DNA of 64,000 nucleotides from Paractinoplanes lichenicola (GTDB lineage: Bacteria > Actinomycetota > Actinomycetes > Mycobacteriales > Micromonosporaceae), in assembly GCF_016785085.1 (NCBI RefSeq), contig NZ_JAENHO010000024.1:1-64000 (forward strand). Direction: 5' to 3'. The notes beneath the pieces were generated by a model that was not told the DNA's origin, made no database searches, and was given only the letters and a program-made list of their open reading frames with translations. A program made the position numbers and the translations under genes. This document shows positions 32,315 to 40,394 of the stretch, one piece after another (position 1 is the stretch's first letter; each line of letters starts with the position of its first letter).

Positions 32315-32707
32315 ATGGCGTACCGGGTGGAATACGGCGGCGAATTGATCGAGTTCGCCGCGTTGGACGCTGCGCTCGACTGCGCGCGCAACGCGATCGT
32401 CAACGATCTGGGGCGGATCGACGGCTGGTCGGTCGAGCACGACGAGGAGCTCAACGACTGGTACGTGCGCGGTGTGCGCAACGGCCGGCGCATCGGGCCG
32501 ACCGCGATCGTGTCGGGGCCCCGCGCGCGGCAGACCGTCTTCGAGGAGTGGGAGCGCCGGGTCGTCTTCATCGGGGAGACGCCGGCCGACGCGTTCGCGA
32601 TGGCGGCCGCCTGGCTCGAGAAGCGGCCGGACATCACGACCCTGGGGGACGTCGGCTGGCATCACACCGCCGACGGCCACCAGCTGCGGGTCTATTTCCA
32701 GCCTTAG
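32315..32707 (+). CDS. Conserved protein of unknown function
   Basis: 130 residues, MAYRVEYGGELIEFAALDAA onward, with ARNAIVNDLGRIDGWSVEHD, IVSGPRARQTVFEEWERRVV and DVGWHHTADGHQLRVYFQP. Alternating helix and strand; no signal peptide or motif of a known enzyme. The MarR-type operator upstream faces the other way. Ends 4 bp into the convergent Clp-N gene. Confidence 0.55.
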   Translation: MAYRVEYGGELIEFAALDAALDCARNAIVNDLGRIDGWSVEHDEELNDWYVRGVRNGRRIGPTAIVSGPRARQTVFEEWERRVVFIGETPADAFAMAAAWLEKRPDITTLGDVGWHHTADGHQLRVYFQP

Positions 32708-33306
32708 GCGGCTGCGGCGTTGACCGAGCGCTCCATGTCATCTCGTACGCGGTCGAGGTCCACGCCGCGTTCGGCCATGATCAGGGCGGCCAGGCCGTGG
32801 CCCTCGCGCAGCAGGCCCAGCATGATGTGCTCGGGCGCGATGAACTTCTGCTTGAGCCGGATCGCCTCGCGCAGCGACAACTCGAGCACCTTCTTGTTGC
32901 GGTTGGTGAAGGGGATGTGCCCGCTGCCGGCGTAGACCTTGCCGAACAGCCCCTTCTTCTTCGGCGCCGGGCGGGGCAGCCGCAGCGCCCCGGCCCCGAA
33001 GTTGGCTTCGATGGCTTCCCGTACGGCGGCCAGGTCGATCCCGATGGCCTTGAGCGCGGCCGCGTCCTCCGCGTCGGCGTCGCTCAGCACCGGGCCGTCC
33101 TGCGTGTGGCCGCCGATCCGCTCCAGGATGTCGGCCCGCACGGTGGCGGCGTCGAGCCCGGTCGAACGGGCGACCGGCCCCTCGGGATCGGCCAGCAGCG
33201 ACAGCAGCACATGTTCGGTGCCGATGTGCTCGTGATGCAGCGAGCGGGCCTCGCTCTGCGCGTTGACCACAACGGAACGCGCGTCTGCGGTGAATCGCTC
33301 GAACAT
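32704..33306 (-). CDS. Clp N-terminal domain protein without ATPase
   Basis: 200 residues with two Clp-N repeats: MFERFTADARSVVVNAQSEA with HIGTEHVLLSLLADP, and FTNRNKKVLELSLREAIRLK with FIAPEHIMLGLLREGHGLAA. No AAA+ module follows, so it cannot unfold proteins by itself; it may act as an adaptor or decoy for ClpC. Second gene of a transcript led by the HTH protein, with 1 bp between them. Confidence 0.9.
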   Translation of the reverse strand: MFERFTADARSVVVNAQSEARSLHHEHIGTEHVLLSLLADPEGPVARSTGLDAATVRADILERIGGHTQDGPVLSDADAEDAAALKAIGIDLAAVREAIEANFGAGALRLPRPAPKKKGLFGKVYAGSGHIPFTNRNKKVLELSLREAIRLKQKFIAPEHIMLGLLREGHGLAALIMAERGVDLDRVRDDMERSVNAAAA

Positions 33307-33307
33307 G

Positions 33308-33544
33308 TCAGTCCTCCCGTGGGTCCTGCGCCGGCATCGTGCGCGCGTGCTTCTTGTGTACGCCCTGACGGGTCACCTCGAGTGCGTCGGCGATCTCCTG
33401 CCAGGACCAGCCCTTGCGGCGGGCGTTGGCCACCTGCAGATGCTCGAGACCCTCGAGCAGGCGGCGCAAGGCCACGACCGCGCGCAGGCCGACCCGCGGA
33501 TCGGCGCTGCTCGCCGCCGCGGCGAGGTCGGTTGCTTCGGTCAT
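33308..33544 (-). CDS. Helix-turn-helix regulator of the Clp-N pair
   Basis: 78 residues: an N-terminal helix (RAVVALRRLLEGLEHLQVAN) and a sigma-factor-region-4-like HTH (GWSWQEIADALEVTRQGVHK). It heads the HTH/Clp-N operon. The promoter upstream is embedded in two GTCAAC-N4-GTTGAC palindromes, so autorepression by this protein is likely. No Shine-Dalgarno is present; the mRNA is predicted to be leaderless. Confidence 0.85.
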   Translation of the reverse strand: MTEATDLAAAASSADPRVGLRAVVALRRLLEGLEHLQVANARRKGWSWQEIADALEVTRQGVHKKHARTMPAQDPRED

Positions 33545-33547
33545 GCT

Positions 33548-33590
33548 GTCAACTTAGGTTGACTTAGCCGCCGTGTCAACCTTGGTTGAC
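33548..33590 (-). promoter_or_regulatory. Leaderless promoter within two palindromic operators
   Basis: Palindromes GTCAACTTAGGTTGAC (33548-33563) and GTCAACCTTGGTTGAC (33575-33590) are 27 bp apart. On the minus strand TTGACA (complement of 33574-33579), 17 bp, TAAGTT (complement of 33551-33556), 6 nt, then ATG 33544. Each palindrome covers one promoter hexamer. Confidence 0.75.
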
Positions 33591-33607
33591 GCTGAGGGCA
33601 CAAAAAA

Positions 33608-33627
33608 GCCGGCCCGCGAGGGCCGGC
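33608..33627 (-). terminator. Rho-independent terminator after the DUF3072 gene
   Basis: Stem GCCGGCCC/GGGCCGGC (33608-33615 with 33620-33627), 4-nt loop, followed on the minus strand by TTTTTTG. It ends the minus-strand transcript finishing at 33635 and insulates the HTH promoter. Confidence 0.85.
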
Positions 33628-33634
33628 CTTCTCG

Positions 33635-33826
33635 TTACCGGCCGCGGCCGGTCTTTTCCTGCAGCTCTTCGATCTTTTCGGACGCCTCGGCCTTGGTCAG
33701 GCCGTCCGGAACATCCTCCTGCGCCTCGTTGGCCAGCGTATGCAGATAGGACTCCTGGGGGCCGGTGGCCGGCTCGTCGCCGGTGGTCCAGTCGGAAGGG
33801 TCCTTGACGGGGTTCGTGTCGGTCAT
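33635..33826 (-). CDS. DUF3072 protein
   Basis: 63 residues: MTDTNPVKDPSDWTTGDEPA, TGPQESYLHTLANEAQEDVP and LTKAEASEKIEELQEKTGRG. This matches the small acidic DUF3072 family; function unknown. Starts 32 bp after the VOC gene and ends at a terminator. Confidence 0.85.
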   Translation of the reverse strand: MTDTNPVKDPSDWTTGDEPATGPQESYLHTLANEAQEDVPDGLTKAEASEKIEELQEKTGRGR

Positions 33827-33858
33827 CAGACGTTCCTCTCGTTCGAACGCCTGTTCCC

Positions 33859-34629
33859 TTACCCGCCGTACGTCAACTCCATGCCGATGATGTCGTTGTA
33901 AGCCACATTCAACTCGACCGGGCGATGCACCGGCGCGGTGACCGCGAACGGGGCGCCCAGCGGGTCGATCATTTCGACGTAGCTGCCCAGGCCCATCTCG
34001 ACCGGCCCGGCCATCACCCGGCCGCCCAGCCCGGCGCAGCGGTCGATCGTCTCGGTCGTGTCGGCCACCTGGAACGACGGCTGCCAGCGGACGTCGTAGC
34101 GGCCGGTGATCAGGCCGGCCACCGAGTCGTGCGCCTCGGACAGCCACTCGCCGCTGCCGAACTCGTGGCTCAGGGTCCAGCCGAACGCCGCGCCGTAGAA
34201 CGAGGTCGCCGCGTTCACGTCGTCGGTGAGCAGGTCGGCCCACTCCATCGTGCCCGGCTCGCCGCGCACCTGGGCCCCGGCGAACCCGGCGGCCTGCCAC
34301 AGCCCGAACATCGCGCCCGACGGGTCGGCCATGATCGCGCTGCAGGCGCCCCGGCGCTCCTCGGGCCAGGTCAGCTGCCGCCCGTACGCCCGGGTGATCC
34401 GCTCGGCCGTCGCCGCGAGGTCGGGCGCGGCCAGATAGGTCAGCCAGCCCTCGGGCCGATCGGGGCGGGTGCGGCTGATGCCGGCCACCGCTTGCCCGTT
34501 CCGCAGGAATCGATCACCTTCGACCTCCCAACCGAAGAGCCCGGCGTAGAAACCCGCCGCGTCGTCCGGATCGGAAGTCGTCAGCTCGACCCAGCAGGGG
34601 GTCGATGGCGCAAAGCCTCTAATCCGCAT
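33859..34629 (-). CDS. Two-domain VOC (glyoxalase-like) protein
   Basis: 256 residues with two vicinal-oxygen-chelate modules. The first starts PCWVELTTSDPDDAAGFYAG with LFGWEVE; the second starts MEWADLLTDDVNAATSFYGA with FGWTL. Each would give half of a metal site; the substrate is unknown. ATG 34629 (MRIRGFAPS) is chosen over 34641 because GGAG lies 6 nt before it. Confidence 0.85.
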   Translation of the reverse strand: MRIRGFAPSTPCWVELTTSDPDDAAGFYAGLFGWEVEGDRFLRNGQAVAGISRTRPDRPEGWLTYLAAPDLAATAERITRAYGRQLTWPEERRGACSAIMADPSGAMFGLWQAAGFAGAQVRGEPGTMEWADLLTDDVNAATSFYGAAFGWTLSHEFGSGEWLSEAHDSVAGLITGRYDVRWQPSFQVADTTETIDRCAGLGGRVMAGPVEMGLGSYVEMIDPLGAPFAVTAPVHRPVELNVAYNDIIGMELTYGG

Positions 34630-34834
34630 ATACCACTCCAACGTGGACGTCCCCGAATACGTAAGACTCTACGGCAATCTATACGCGCCGTCACTACCTC
34701 GGGGTTCAATGTCCGCTTTAGAGCATCTTTTCGCTACCTAAAGTGACTGCCGGTAAGTTCACTGTCACATCTGCGTTAACACCCCGGAATCTTGCCGATT
34801 TTGCAAGAAACGGATGCACGTGCATCTGCTCCGA

Positions 34835-37009
34835 TCAATCGGTTAGTGCACGCGGAATGAGCATTTCGAACCACACAGTGGTGCCCCGAACCGTCGGATC
34901 GGTGCCCCACGAATCGCTCAATTCCTCGATCAGTCCGAGCCCGCGGCCGCGGCTGCTCATCGTGTCGGCGTGCGCCCGGATGACGCTGCCGCGGGTGCCC
35001 GTGTCGGCCACCGAGACCAGCAGCCGCTCGGCGTTGAGGTCGATGTGGACCTGCGCCGGGGTGCCCGCGTGCAGCAGCGCGTTGGTGGTCAGCTCGCTCG
35101 TGCAGAGGATCGCCGCCCCGACGACCGGCTCGGGCACCGACCACTCGCGCAGCCGCATCGTCATCCACTGCCGGACGCGGCTCGGGCCCGTCGGCTCGGC
35201 CGGCACGAGCATCGTGGCCGACCGGCTCATCGCCACCGCGTGCTCGACCGCGAGCACGGCCACGTCGTCGTCGGTCGAACCGGCGACGGCGGAGGTGGCC
35301 AGCGAGCACAGGTTGCGCGGGTCGCCGCTCGCCGCCCCCGCGGTCGCCGCCACCAGCGCGTCCAGCCCGTCGTTGAGCGGGCTGCCGCGCCGCTCGACCA
35401 CGCCGTCGCTGAACATCAGGATCGAGTCGCCCGGCTCCAGCCGCACCTGACCGGTCTGCCAGCGCCCGCCCAGGCCCAGCGGCGCGCCCGGCGGCACCTT
35501 GACCAGTTCGGCCGTGGGCCGCCCGCCGCCCTGACCGGCCCGGCGCAGCACCGGCGGCGGGTGCCCGGCGCTGGACATCGTGATCGTGCCGTCGGCCGGG
35601 TCGAGCACCCCGTAGACGACGGTCACGAAGATCTCCTCGTTGCGCGACTCGGCGCCCAGCGAGCCGACCAGCCGGTCGAGCCCGGCCAGCACGCTCGGCG
35701 GCGCCGGATCGGTCAGCGCCATCGCCCGCAGCGCGGCCCGCACCTGACCCATCACCGCGGCCGCGCGCACGTCGTGCCCGGCCACGTCGCCCAGCACCAT
35801 CGCCAGCCGGCCGTCGAGCAGCCGGAACGCGTCGTAGAAGTCGCCGCCGGCCGCGTTGCCGTCGACCCCCACGTCGTAGCGGGCGGCGATCCGGAACGTT
35901 TCAAGCTCGGGCAGGTGTTCGGGCAGCATGCTGCGCTGCAGAAGCTGGGCCGTGCCGTGCTGGGCCTCGAACCGGCGGGCCCGTTCGGCGGCCTGCGCGA
36001 CCAGCTGGGCCGCCGCGTTGAGCAGCGCCCGCTCGGCCGGGAGCCAGTTGTGCGCCTCGCGATAGCCGATCGTCAGGGCCCCGCTCAGCAGCGGCGTGCG
36101 CAGGGGCAGCGCGGCCAGGGCCCGGATCCGCCGCTCGTGCCGGTCGGACGCCACGGCCAGCAGCGGCTCCCCGTCCGGCACGAAAGTGGGCTGACCCGAC
36201 TGCGCCGCGGCCACTATCGGCGCCCGCGGGTCGTTGGGCAGCCGCTTCCACACCGGGGGCAGCCGCTCGTCGGCCTCGTCGAGCATCTCGCCACGGATCC
36301 GCCGGACATAGCGGAACGCGCCGCCGTCGTCGACCGCGAACGTGCAGTGGTCGAGGTCGAACGAGGTCATCGCGTAGCCGAGCACGACCCGGGCCACGTC
36401 GTCGATGGTGAGCGCGCCGGCCAGCTTGGCGGTCAGCTCGCCCAGATTCTGCAGGCGGCGGGTCACCTGCGTGGTCTCGGCGGCGACGGTCAGCACGCCG
36501 GTGACCTTGCCGCGCAGGTCGCGCACGACCGAGTGCCCGCGGGTGAAGAAGGCCTGCTCGGGGCGGCCGTGCGGGCCGCGGGCGACGGTCAGCGGCGTCT
36601 CGGCCTCGAGCTTCGGGCGGCCGTTGCGATAGACGTCCTCGACGGCGCCGCCGAAACCGCGCCACAGCTCACCCAGGACCTCGGCGGCGGGCTGGCCCAG
36701 GGCGGCCGGGTGCAGGGCGCCGATCAGATCCGCGTACGCGTCGTTGTAGAGCAGCAGGAAACCGTCGCCGTGGCTGTACGCCATCGGCATGGGGGAGGAC
36801 AGGACGAGCTCGACGGTGGCGGCGACGGCCGGATCCCAGTGATCGCGGGGGCCGAGCTCGGTGGCGCTCCAGTCGCGCCCGTGCACGAGGTCGGCACAAC
36901 CGGGCCGGACGGGCGGCGACGAGGTCTGCGCGGGCAGGGCGGGCATCACTGAGGGGCTTGCCCCGCCACCCGTCCCGACCATGCGAAAAGAGTATCCCGA
37001 CTCCGCCAT
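34835..37009 (-). CDS. PAS-GAF-SpoIIE phosphatase-HATPase regulator
   Basis: 724 residues. A PAS-like sensor (about 40-185, RDWSATELGPRDHWDPAVAA), a GAF domain (185-335), a SpoIIE/PP2C phosphatase (350-555, with MLPEHLPELETFRIAARYDV, GGDFYDAFRLLDGRLAMVLG, DVAGHD and ILMFSDGVVERRG) and a C-terminal HATPase kinase of the anti-sigma type (565-715, SELTTNALLHAGTP, VADTGTRG, SSRGRGLGLIEELSDSW). This is a self-contained partner-switching module: serine kinase and phosphatase acting on an anti-sigma antagonist not encoded nearby. Starts at 37009 or 36982 are both possible. Confidence 0.9.
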   Translation of the reverse strand: MAESGYSFRMVGTGGGASPSVMPALPAQTSSPPVRPGCADLVHGRDWSATELGPRDHWDPAVAATVELVLSSPMPMAYSHGDGFLLLYNDAYADLIGALHPAALGQPAAEVLGELWRGFGGAVEDVYRNGRPKLEAETPLTVARGPHGRPEQAFFTRGHSVVRDLRGKVTGVLTVAAETTQVTRRLQNLGELTAKLAGALTIDDVARVVLGYAMTSFDLDHCTFAVDDGGAFRYVRRIRGEMLDEADERLPPVWKRLPNDPRAPIVAAAQSGQPTFVPDGEPLLAVASDRHERRIRALAALPLRTPLLSGALTIGYREAHNWLPAERALLNAAAQLVAQAAERARRFEAQHGTAQLLQRSMLPEHLPELETFRIAARYDVGVDGNAAGGDFYDAFRLLDGRLAMVLGDVAGHDVRAAAVMGQVRAALRAMALTDPAPPSVLAGLDRLVGSLGAESRNEEIFVTVVYGVLDPADGTITMSSAGHPPPVLRRAGQGGGRPTAELVKVPPGAPLGLGGRWQTGQVRLEPGDSILMFSDGVVERRGSPLNDGLDALVAATAGAASGDPRNLCSLATSAVAGSTDDDVAVLAVEHAVAMSRSATMLVPAEPTGPSRVRQWMTMRLREWSVPEPVVGAAILCTSELTTNALLHAGTPAQVHIDLNAERLLVSVADTGTRGSVIRAHADTMSSRGRGLGLIEELSDSWGTDPTVRGTTVWFEMLIPRALTD

Positions 37010-37160
37010 TCGGACGATACCGCACCGGCCAACCGTCCGATTCTTGACGGTACGACCCCCTGATCCCACTCGGGTGTTGTGCGTCAATCTCACTATAAGT
37101 AGTTGCATTTCGCCGGAACGAGCTGGTGATTTGGCTCGGTCGTCACTTACAGTGTTGATC

Positions 37161-37586
37161 GTGACCGATCAACGCCGTGCCGCCGTCCCTGTCGCCGTGC
37201 GGCATTCATTGATCCCTGCGCAGCGTGTTCTCGCGGATGGTGAATCGCTGATCGATCTCTCGGTGCCGCCGCCTGTGGTGGCTCGGGGTGGTCGTCGCCC
37301 GGCCGGCGCGCTGATCGTGGGGGCGGTCGCGGTCTTCCTGGCGGGTGGGGTCGGTTACGCGGTGGTGGCGGACTCGTTCTTGTCACCGCCCGCGGCCGGG
37401 GTCTCGTTGCCACCTGAGGTTTTGTCACCGTCCAGGCCCGGGGTCTCGTTGCGGCCCGACCCTGCGCCTGAGGTTTCGTCGCGGCCCGACCTCGCGCCCG
37501 ACATTCCGTCGCGGCCCGACCGAGCCGGCATCCCTGAGCAGGCGGCCGACCGCGTTCGCGTTCGCGAGAGCCCTGCCGCCGACTAG
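37161..37586 (+). CDS. Membrane protein with Pro-rich decapeptide repeats
   Basis: 141 residues. A cytoplasmic N-terminus, one membrane helix (GALIVGAVAVFLAGGVGYAV) and a Ser/Pro-rich outer tail holding three 10-residue repeats PGVSLRPDPA, PEVSSRPDLA and PDIPSRPDRA. GTG 37161 (VTDQRRAAVPVAV) is the likely start; GTG 37152 is an alternative. Function unknown; 98 bp before the IS110 end. Confidence 0.5.
   Translation: MTDQRRAAVPVAVRHSLIPAQRVLADGESLIDLSVPPPVVARGGRRPAGALIVGAVAVFLAGGVGYAVVADSFLSPPAAGVSLPPEVLSPSRPGVSLRPDPAPEVSSRPDLAPDIPSRPDRAGIPEQAADRVRVRESPAAD
37437..37526 (+). repeat. Three 30-bp coding repeats
   Basis: Units 37437-37466, 37467-37496 and 37497-37526 share the core TCGCGGCCCGAC (first copy TTGCGGCCCGAC) and encode Px(V/I)SxRPDxA-like decapeptides. 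They are diverged, so older than the perfect repeat in hrpB. Confidence 0.8.
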
Positions 37587-37674
37587 AACCGCCGGACATG
37601 GCCCGCCCTCCACCGGGGGCCTCCGCCACCAACCATTCTATCGAGCCGGGCCAATCTTGACCGGTGGCCCTGAT

Positions 37675-38872
37675 GCTCCTGTAAGTCAAGTTGTGGATAA
37701 CTGGGGTGCAGGTGTGGTGGGGGTGTGGCGGTGCAGGGCGTTTTGTATGTGGGTGAATAGTTCGCGGGCTATGTAGCGTTTGAGGCAGCGTCTGATGTCG
37801 CGGTCGCTGAGGCCTTGGCTGGTTCTGCGGTCGATGTAGGCGCGGGTTTCTGGGTGGTGCCGGCTGCGGCTGAGCGCGATGGTGTGCAGGGCTTTGTTGG
37901 CTTGCCGGTCGCCGGCGCGGTTGAGGCGGTGCCGGTCGGTGCGGCCGGAACTGGCGGGTAGGGGTGCGGCGCCGCAGAGCATCGCGAACGCGGCTTCGGC
38001 GCGGAGTCGTTGCGGGTTGTCGCCGGCGGTGATCAGCAGTTGAGCGGCGGTGGCGGGGCCGACGCCGGGCCGGGCGAGTAGGTCCGGGGCGAGTTCGCGC
38101 AGGATCAACTCGAGGTCGAGGTCGGCCTCGCGGATTTCTGCGGCCAGGTTGTGGCAGCGGCGGGCCAGCCGGCGTAGTGCCAGAGCGGTTGCGGTGCAGG
38201 GTTCGGTCATGTCGAAGCCTGGTTTCAGGTCGGCCGCCGCGGCGATCAGCCGGTCGGTGGCCAGGCCGGTCAGCTGGCTGCGCAGGGGTTCGGGGGCGGT
38301 GCGGGCTATCGCGGTCAGGGCGTTTTTCGCCGCGGTCCGGGCTTTGACGGCAGTGGCGCGGGTGGTCGTGATGACTCGGAGCGTCTCGACGATCCCGGTC
38401 CGGGTCTTCGGGACAGTGGTGGCGGTGCCGGCCAGTACGGCCCGGGCTGCGGTCTCCGCGTCGATGGAGTCGCTTTTGCCGCGGCGTCGGCGGGTCTTGC
38501 GGCTGGGCCGGTCGACCTCGATCACCGAGATGCCCTGGGCGTGCAGGTGCCGGTAGAGGCCGACGCCATAGCTGCCGGTGCCCTCGACCCCGACCTGCCG
38601 GACCCGGCCGAAACTGGCCAGCCAGTCCAACAGCTGCCGGTAGCCGTCGGGATCGGTGGGAAACTGCTGGTGACCGAGGAGACGGCCGGTGGTGTCGACA
38701 GCGGCGGCGGTATGGGTGTCGGCGTGGGTGTCGACACCGCCGATCACCTCGACCAAAGTTTCTGTCATGGTGGTCTGTGCTGCCCTCTGCTGTGGTGAAC
38801 GGGGTCGGCACACCACCGGGCAAGGGTGGACAGCACGTTGACGGGGCTTCTAGCCAAGCTCCTGTTAAGTCA
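37675..38872 (-). mobile_element. IS110-family element
   Basis: The element holds one recombinase gene and has no terminal inverted repeats, as usual for IS110. A near-identical string marks both sides: GCTCCTGTAAGTCA at 37675-37688 (containing the recombinase stop) and GCTCCTGTTAAGTCA at 38858-38872. The right copy is either the left-end boundary or a guide within the non-coding RNA, so the true right limit could lie further out, up to about 39 kb. Confidence 0.7.
37686..38768 (-). CDS. IS110-family recombinase (DEDD transposase)
   Basis: 360 residues. The N-terminal RuvC-like DEDD domain has GGVDTHADTHTAAAVD, VGVEGTGSYGVGLYRHL and RRGKSDSIDAETAARAVL. A coiled-coil middle follows, then the C-terminal Tnp domain with LARPGVGPATAAQLLITAGD and AMLCGAAPLPASSGRTDRHR, where the Ser in ASSG is the expected nucleophile. 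Family members recombine DNA guided by a bridge RNA from the element's non-coding end. The frame is intact and all motifs are present, so it may be active. Confidence 0.95.
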   Translation of the reverse strand: MTETLVEVIGGVDTHADTHTAAAVDTTGRLLGHQQFPTDPDGYRQLLDWLASFGRVRQVGVEGTGSYGVGLYRHLHAQGISVIEVDRPSRKTRRRRGKSDSIDAETAARAVLAGTATTVPKTRTGIVETLRVITTTRATAVKARTAAKNALTAIARTAPEPLRSQLTGLATDRLIAAAADLKPGFDMTEPCTATALALRRLARRCHNLAAEIREADLDLELILRELAPDLLARPGVGPATAAQLLITAGDNPQRLRAEAAFAMLCGAAPLPASSGRTDRHRLNRAGDRQANKALHTIALSRSRHHPETRAYIDRRTSQGLSDRDIRRCLKRYIARELFTHIQNALHRHTPTTPAPQLSTT

Positions 38873-38891
38873 CCGTTCTTGCCCGGTGGTG
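38811..38891 (-). ncRNA. Candidate bridge RNA stem-loop of the IS110 element
   Basis: Upstream of the recombinase on its own strand: a perfect 14-bp outer stem (38811-38824 with 38878-38891, CACCACCGGGCAAG), an internal loop of 15 and 18 nt, and an inner stem (38856-38862 with 38843-38849, one mismatch) closed by a 6-nt loop. The inner stem and 5' loop strand contain TGACTTAACAGGAGC, which matches the element's other end TGACTTACAGGAGC. Stem, internal loop, stem is the layout of bridge-RNA binding loops. Extent and identity are inferred. Confidence 0.4.
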
Positions 38892-39195
38892 GCCCCAGCG
38901 GCGGTCGACAGATCAGGGTTAAGGCAGTCACACGACGCCCGGGGAAAACAGGGTCAGACCGACACCGGTGATCCACCAAGTTCTATCGCGGACACCACGT
39001 GGACAAAGAGTCAGACCCCGCTGAGGCCAACCCAGCATCTCAACGTGGACAACGGGGAATTGTGGATAACCCCCGCCGCCGCCCGCCGGTGTGACTTACG
39101 AGCTCAGCGATGGTCAAGAGGCGCCCTGAGTCGTTGCGTTCTACGGTCGCAACGGGCCGGCAGCCCGCCGGACGACCTCACGCAGGGAGCACTCG
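38892..39195. other. Non-coding stretch between IS110 and the channel gene
   Basis: About 300 bp without a convincing frame. It holds repeated ACGTGGAC strings (38997 and 39043 regions), a DnaA box on the minus strand (39061-39069, TGTGGATAA read on plus), and a small hairpin GTTGCG/CGCAAC near 39133-39153. GGGAG at 39185 belongs to the next gene. Part may still be IS110 left end. Confidence 0.5.
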
Positions 39196-40137
39196 ATGAC
39201 CGGGGACGGGCTGGGCCGCGGGCTCAGCGACATGTGGCGGTCGGTGCTGTTGTTCGTCCCGACCGCGCTCGCCTTCGCCGCGATCCTGCTGATCGGCTAT
39301 CTGATCGCCCGGCTGCTGCGCACCGCGGCGACCCGTGCGCTGCACAAGGCCGGCCTCGACCGCGCGGCCCAGCGTGGGGCGGCGGCCCGGCTCTTCACCC
39401 GGATGAGCGCGAGCGAACTGACCGGCAAGCTCCTCTTTTACGGCATCCTGCTGTTCGCGCTGCAGGTGGCGTTCGGGCTGTGGGGTCCCAACCCGGTCAG
39501 TGACCTGCTGACCAGCTTGATCGCCTGGCTGCCGCGGCTCTTCGTGGCGATCGTGCTGATCGTCGTGGCCGCCGCCGTCGCGCGGGCCGCGCAGGATCTG
39601 ATCGGCGGTGCGCTGAGCTCCCTCCCGTACGGGGGTCTGCTCGCTCGGTCCGTCTCGGTCGTGATCGTGGCGCTGGGCGTGATCGCCGCGCTCGACCAGG
39701 TGCGGATCGCCACCTCGGTCACCCAGCCGGTGCTGATCGCGGTGCTGGCCACGATCGCCGGCGTGGTGATCGTCGGGGTCGGCGGCGGCCTGATCCGACC
39801 GATGCAGCACCGCTGGGAGACGTGGCTGGAGCGGGCCGCGACCGAGTCGGCGGCGATCCGGGAGCACGCGAAAGTCAACAGCCGCCCTGAGCCGTCCGGG
39901 GAAGCCGAGGCGGACGAGACACAGGTGATCCCGCGTCAGGCCGAGAAGCAGGAGACCGAGGCCACTGTGATCACGACGGAGGCGGGGGACAGCACGATCG
40001 TGAACCCCGGTCCGAACGACACGATCGTGATCGGCAGCGGCACGGACGACGCCGAGCGCACCCAGGTGATCTCGCCCGCGGACACGACGACGACCCGTCC
40101 GCTGCCCCGCGAGGACGAGGGCCGCACCGATCGCTGA
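39196..40137 (+). CDS. Membrane protein of the conserved TM-helix (mechanosensitive-like) family
   Basis: 313 residues. Membrane helices at about 18-40, 78-97, 110-130, 150-167 and 175-200, with the repeated pattern PTALAFAAILLIGYLIARLL and LPRLFVAIVLIVVAAAVARA that marks the MscS-related TM-helix repeat family. The C-terminal 100 residues are acidic and Thr-rich (ADETQVIPR, AERTQVISP), probably a flexible cytoplasmic tail. The MscS pore and beta domain are missing, so channel function is uncertain. GGGAG precedes the ATG. Confidence 0.8.
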   Translation: MTGDGLGRGLSDMWRSVLLFVPTALAFAAILLIGYLIARLLRTAATRALHKAGLDRAAQRGAAARLFTRMSASELTGKLLFYGILLFALQVAFGLWGPNPVSDLLTSLIAWLPRLFVAIVLIVVAAAVARAAQDLIGGALSSLPYGGLLARSVSVVIVALGVIAALDQVRIATSVTQPVLIAVLATIAGVVIVGVGGGLIRPMQHRWETWLERAATESAAIREHAKVNSRPEPSGEAEADETQVIPRQAEKQETEATVITTEAGDSTIVNPGPNDTIVIGSGTDDAERTQVISPADTTTTRPLPREDEGRTDR

Positions 40138-40394
40138 CGGGTTGGCACACGAGCGCCTGTGGATAACCCGATTTCCGGCTTGACAACCGATAACGTCTGC
40201 GGCATTTCCCTGGGTGGGCGGGGGAGGCGGCGGCTGCTCCGCGATCTTGAAAGCCGGGCGATCTTGACAGGCTGACCTGAAGGGGCGGCCGCAATGGCGG
40301 CGGGGCGGGGAGCAGGCGGGGGCGGGGCGGAGAGCTGGCGGGGGCGGGGCGGAGAGCTGGCGGGCGCGGTCGCGAGAAGTTGCGGGAAATGAGG
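40138..40394. repeat. G-rich intergenic region with 22-bp tandem repeats
   Basis: No gene. It holds a DnaA box (40158-40166), a doubled GATCTTGA (40239-40262 area) and a 22-bp tandem unit AGCTGGCGGGGGCGGGGCGG plus AG at 40311-40332, 40333-40354 and partly 40355-40371. Copies have no spacers. The G runs could form quadruplexes on the plus strand. Confidence 0.8.

Noticed and set aside
37587..37685. Second transposase fragment beside the IS110
   Set aside because: No frame with transposase similarity in either flank; only short direct repeats.
40311..40371. Short CRISPR or transposon remnant
   Set aside because: Tandem 22-bp G-rich units without spacers and no coding remains.
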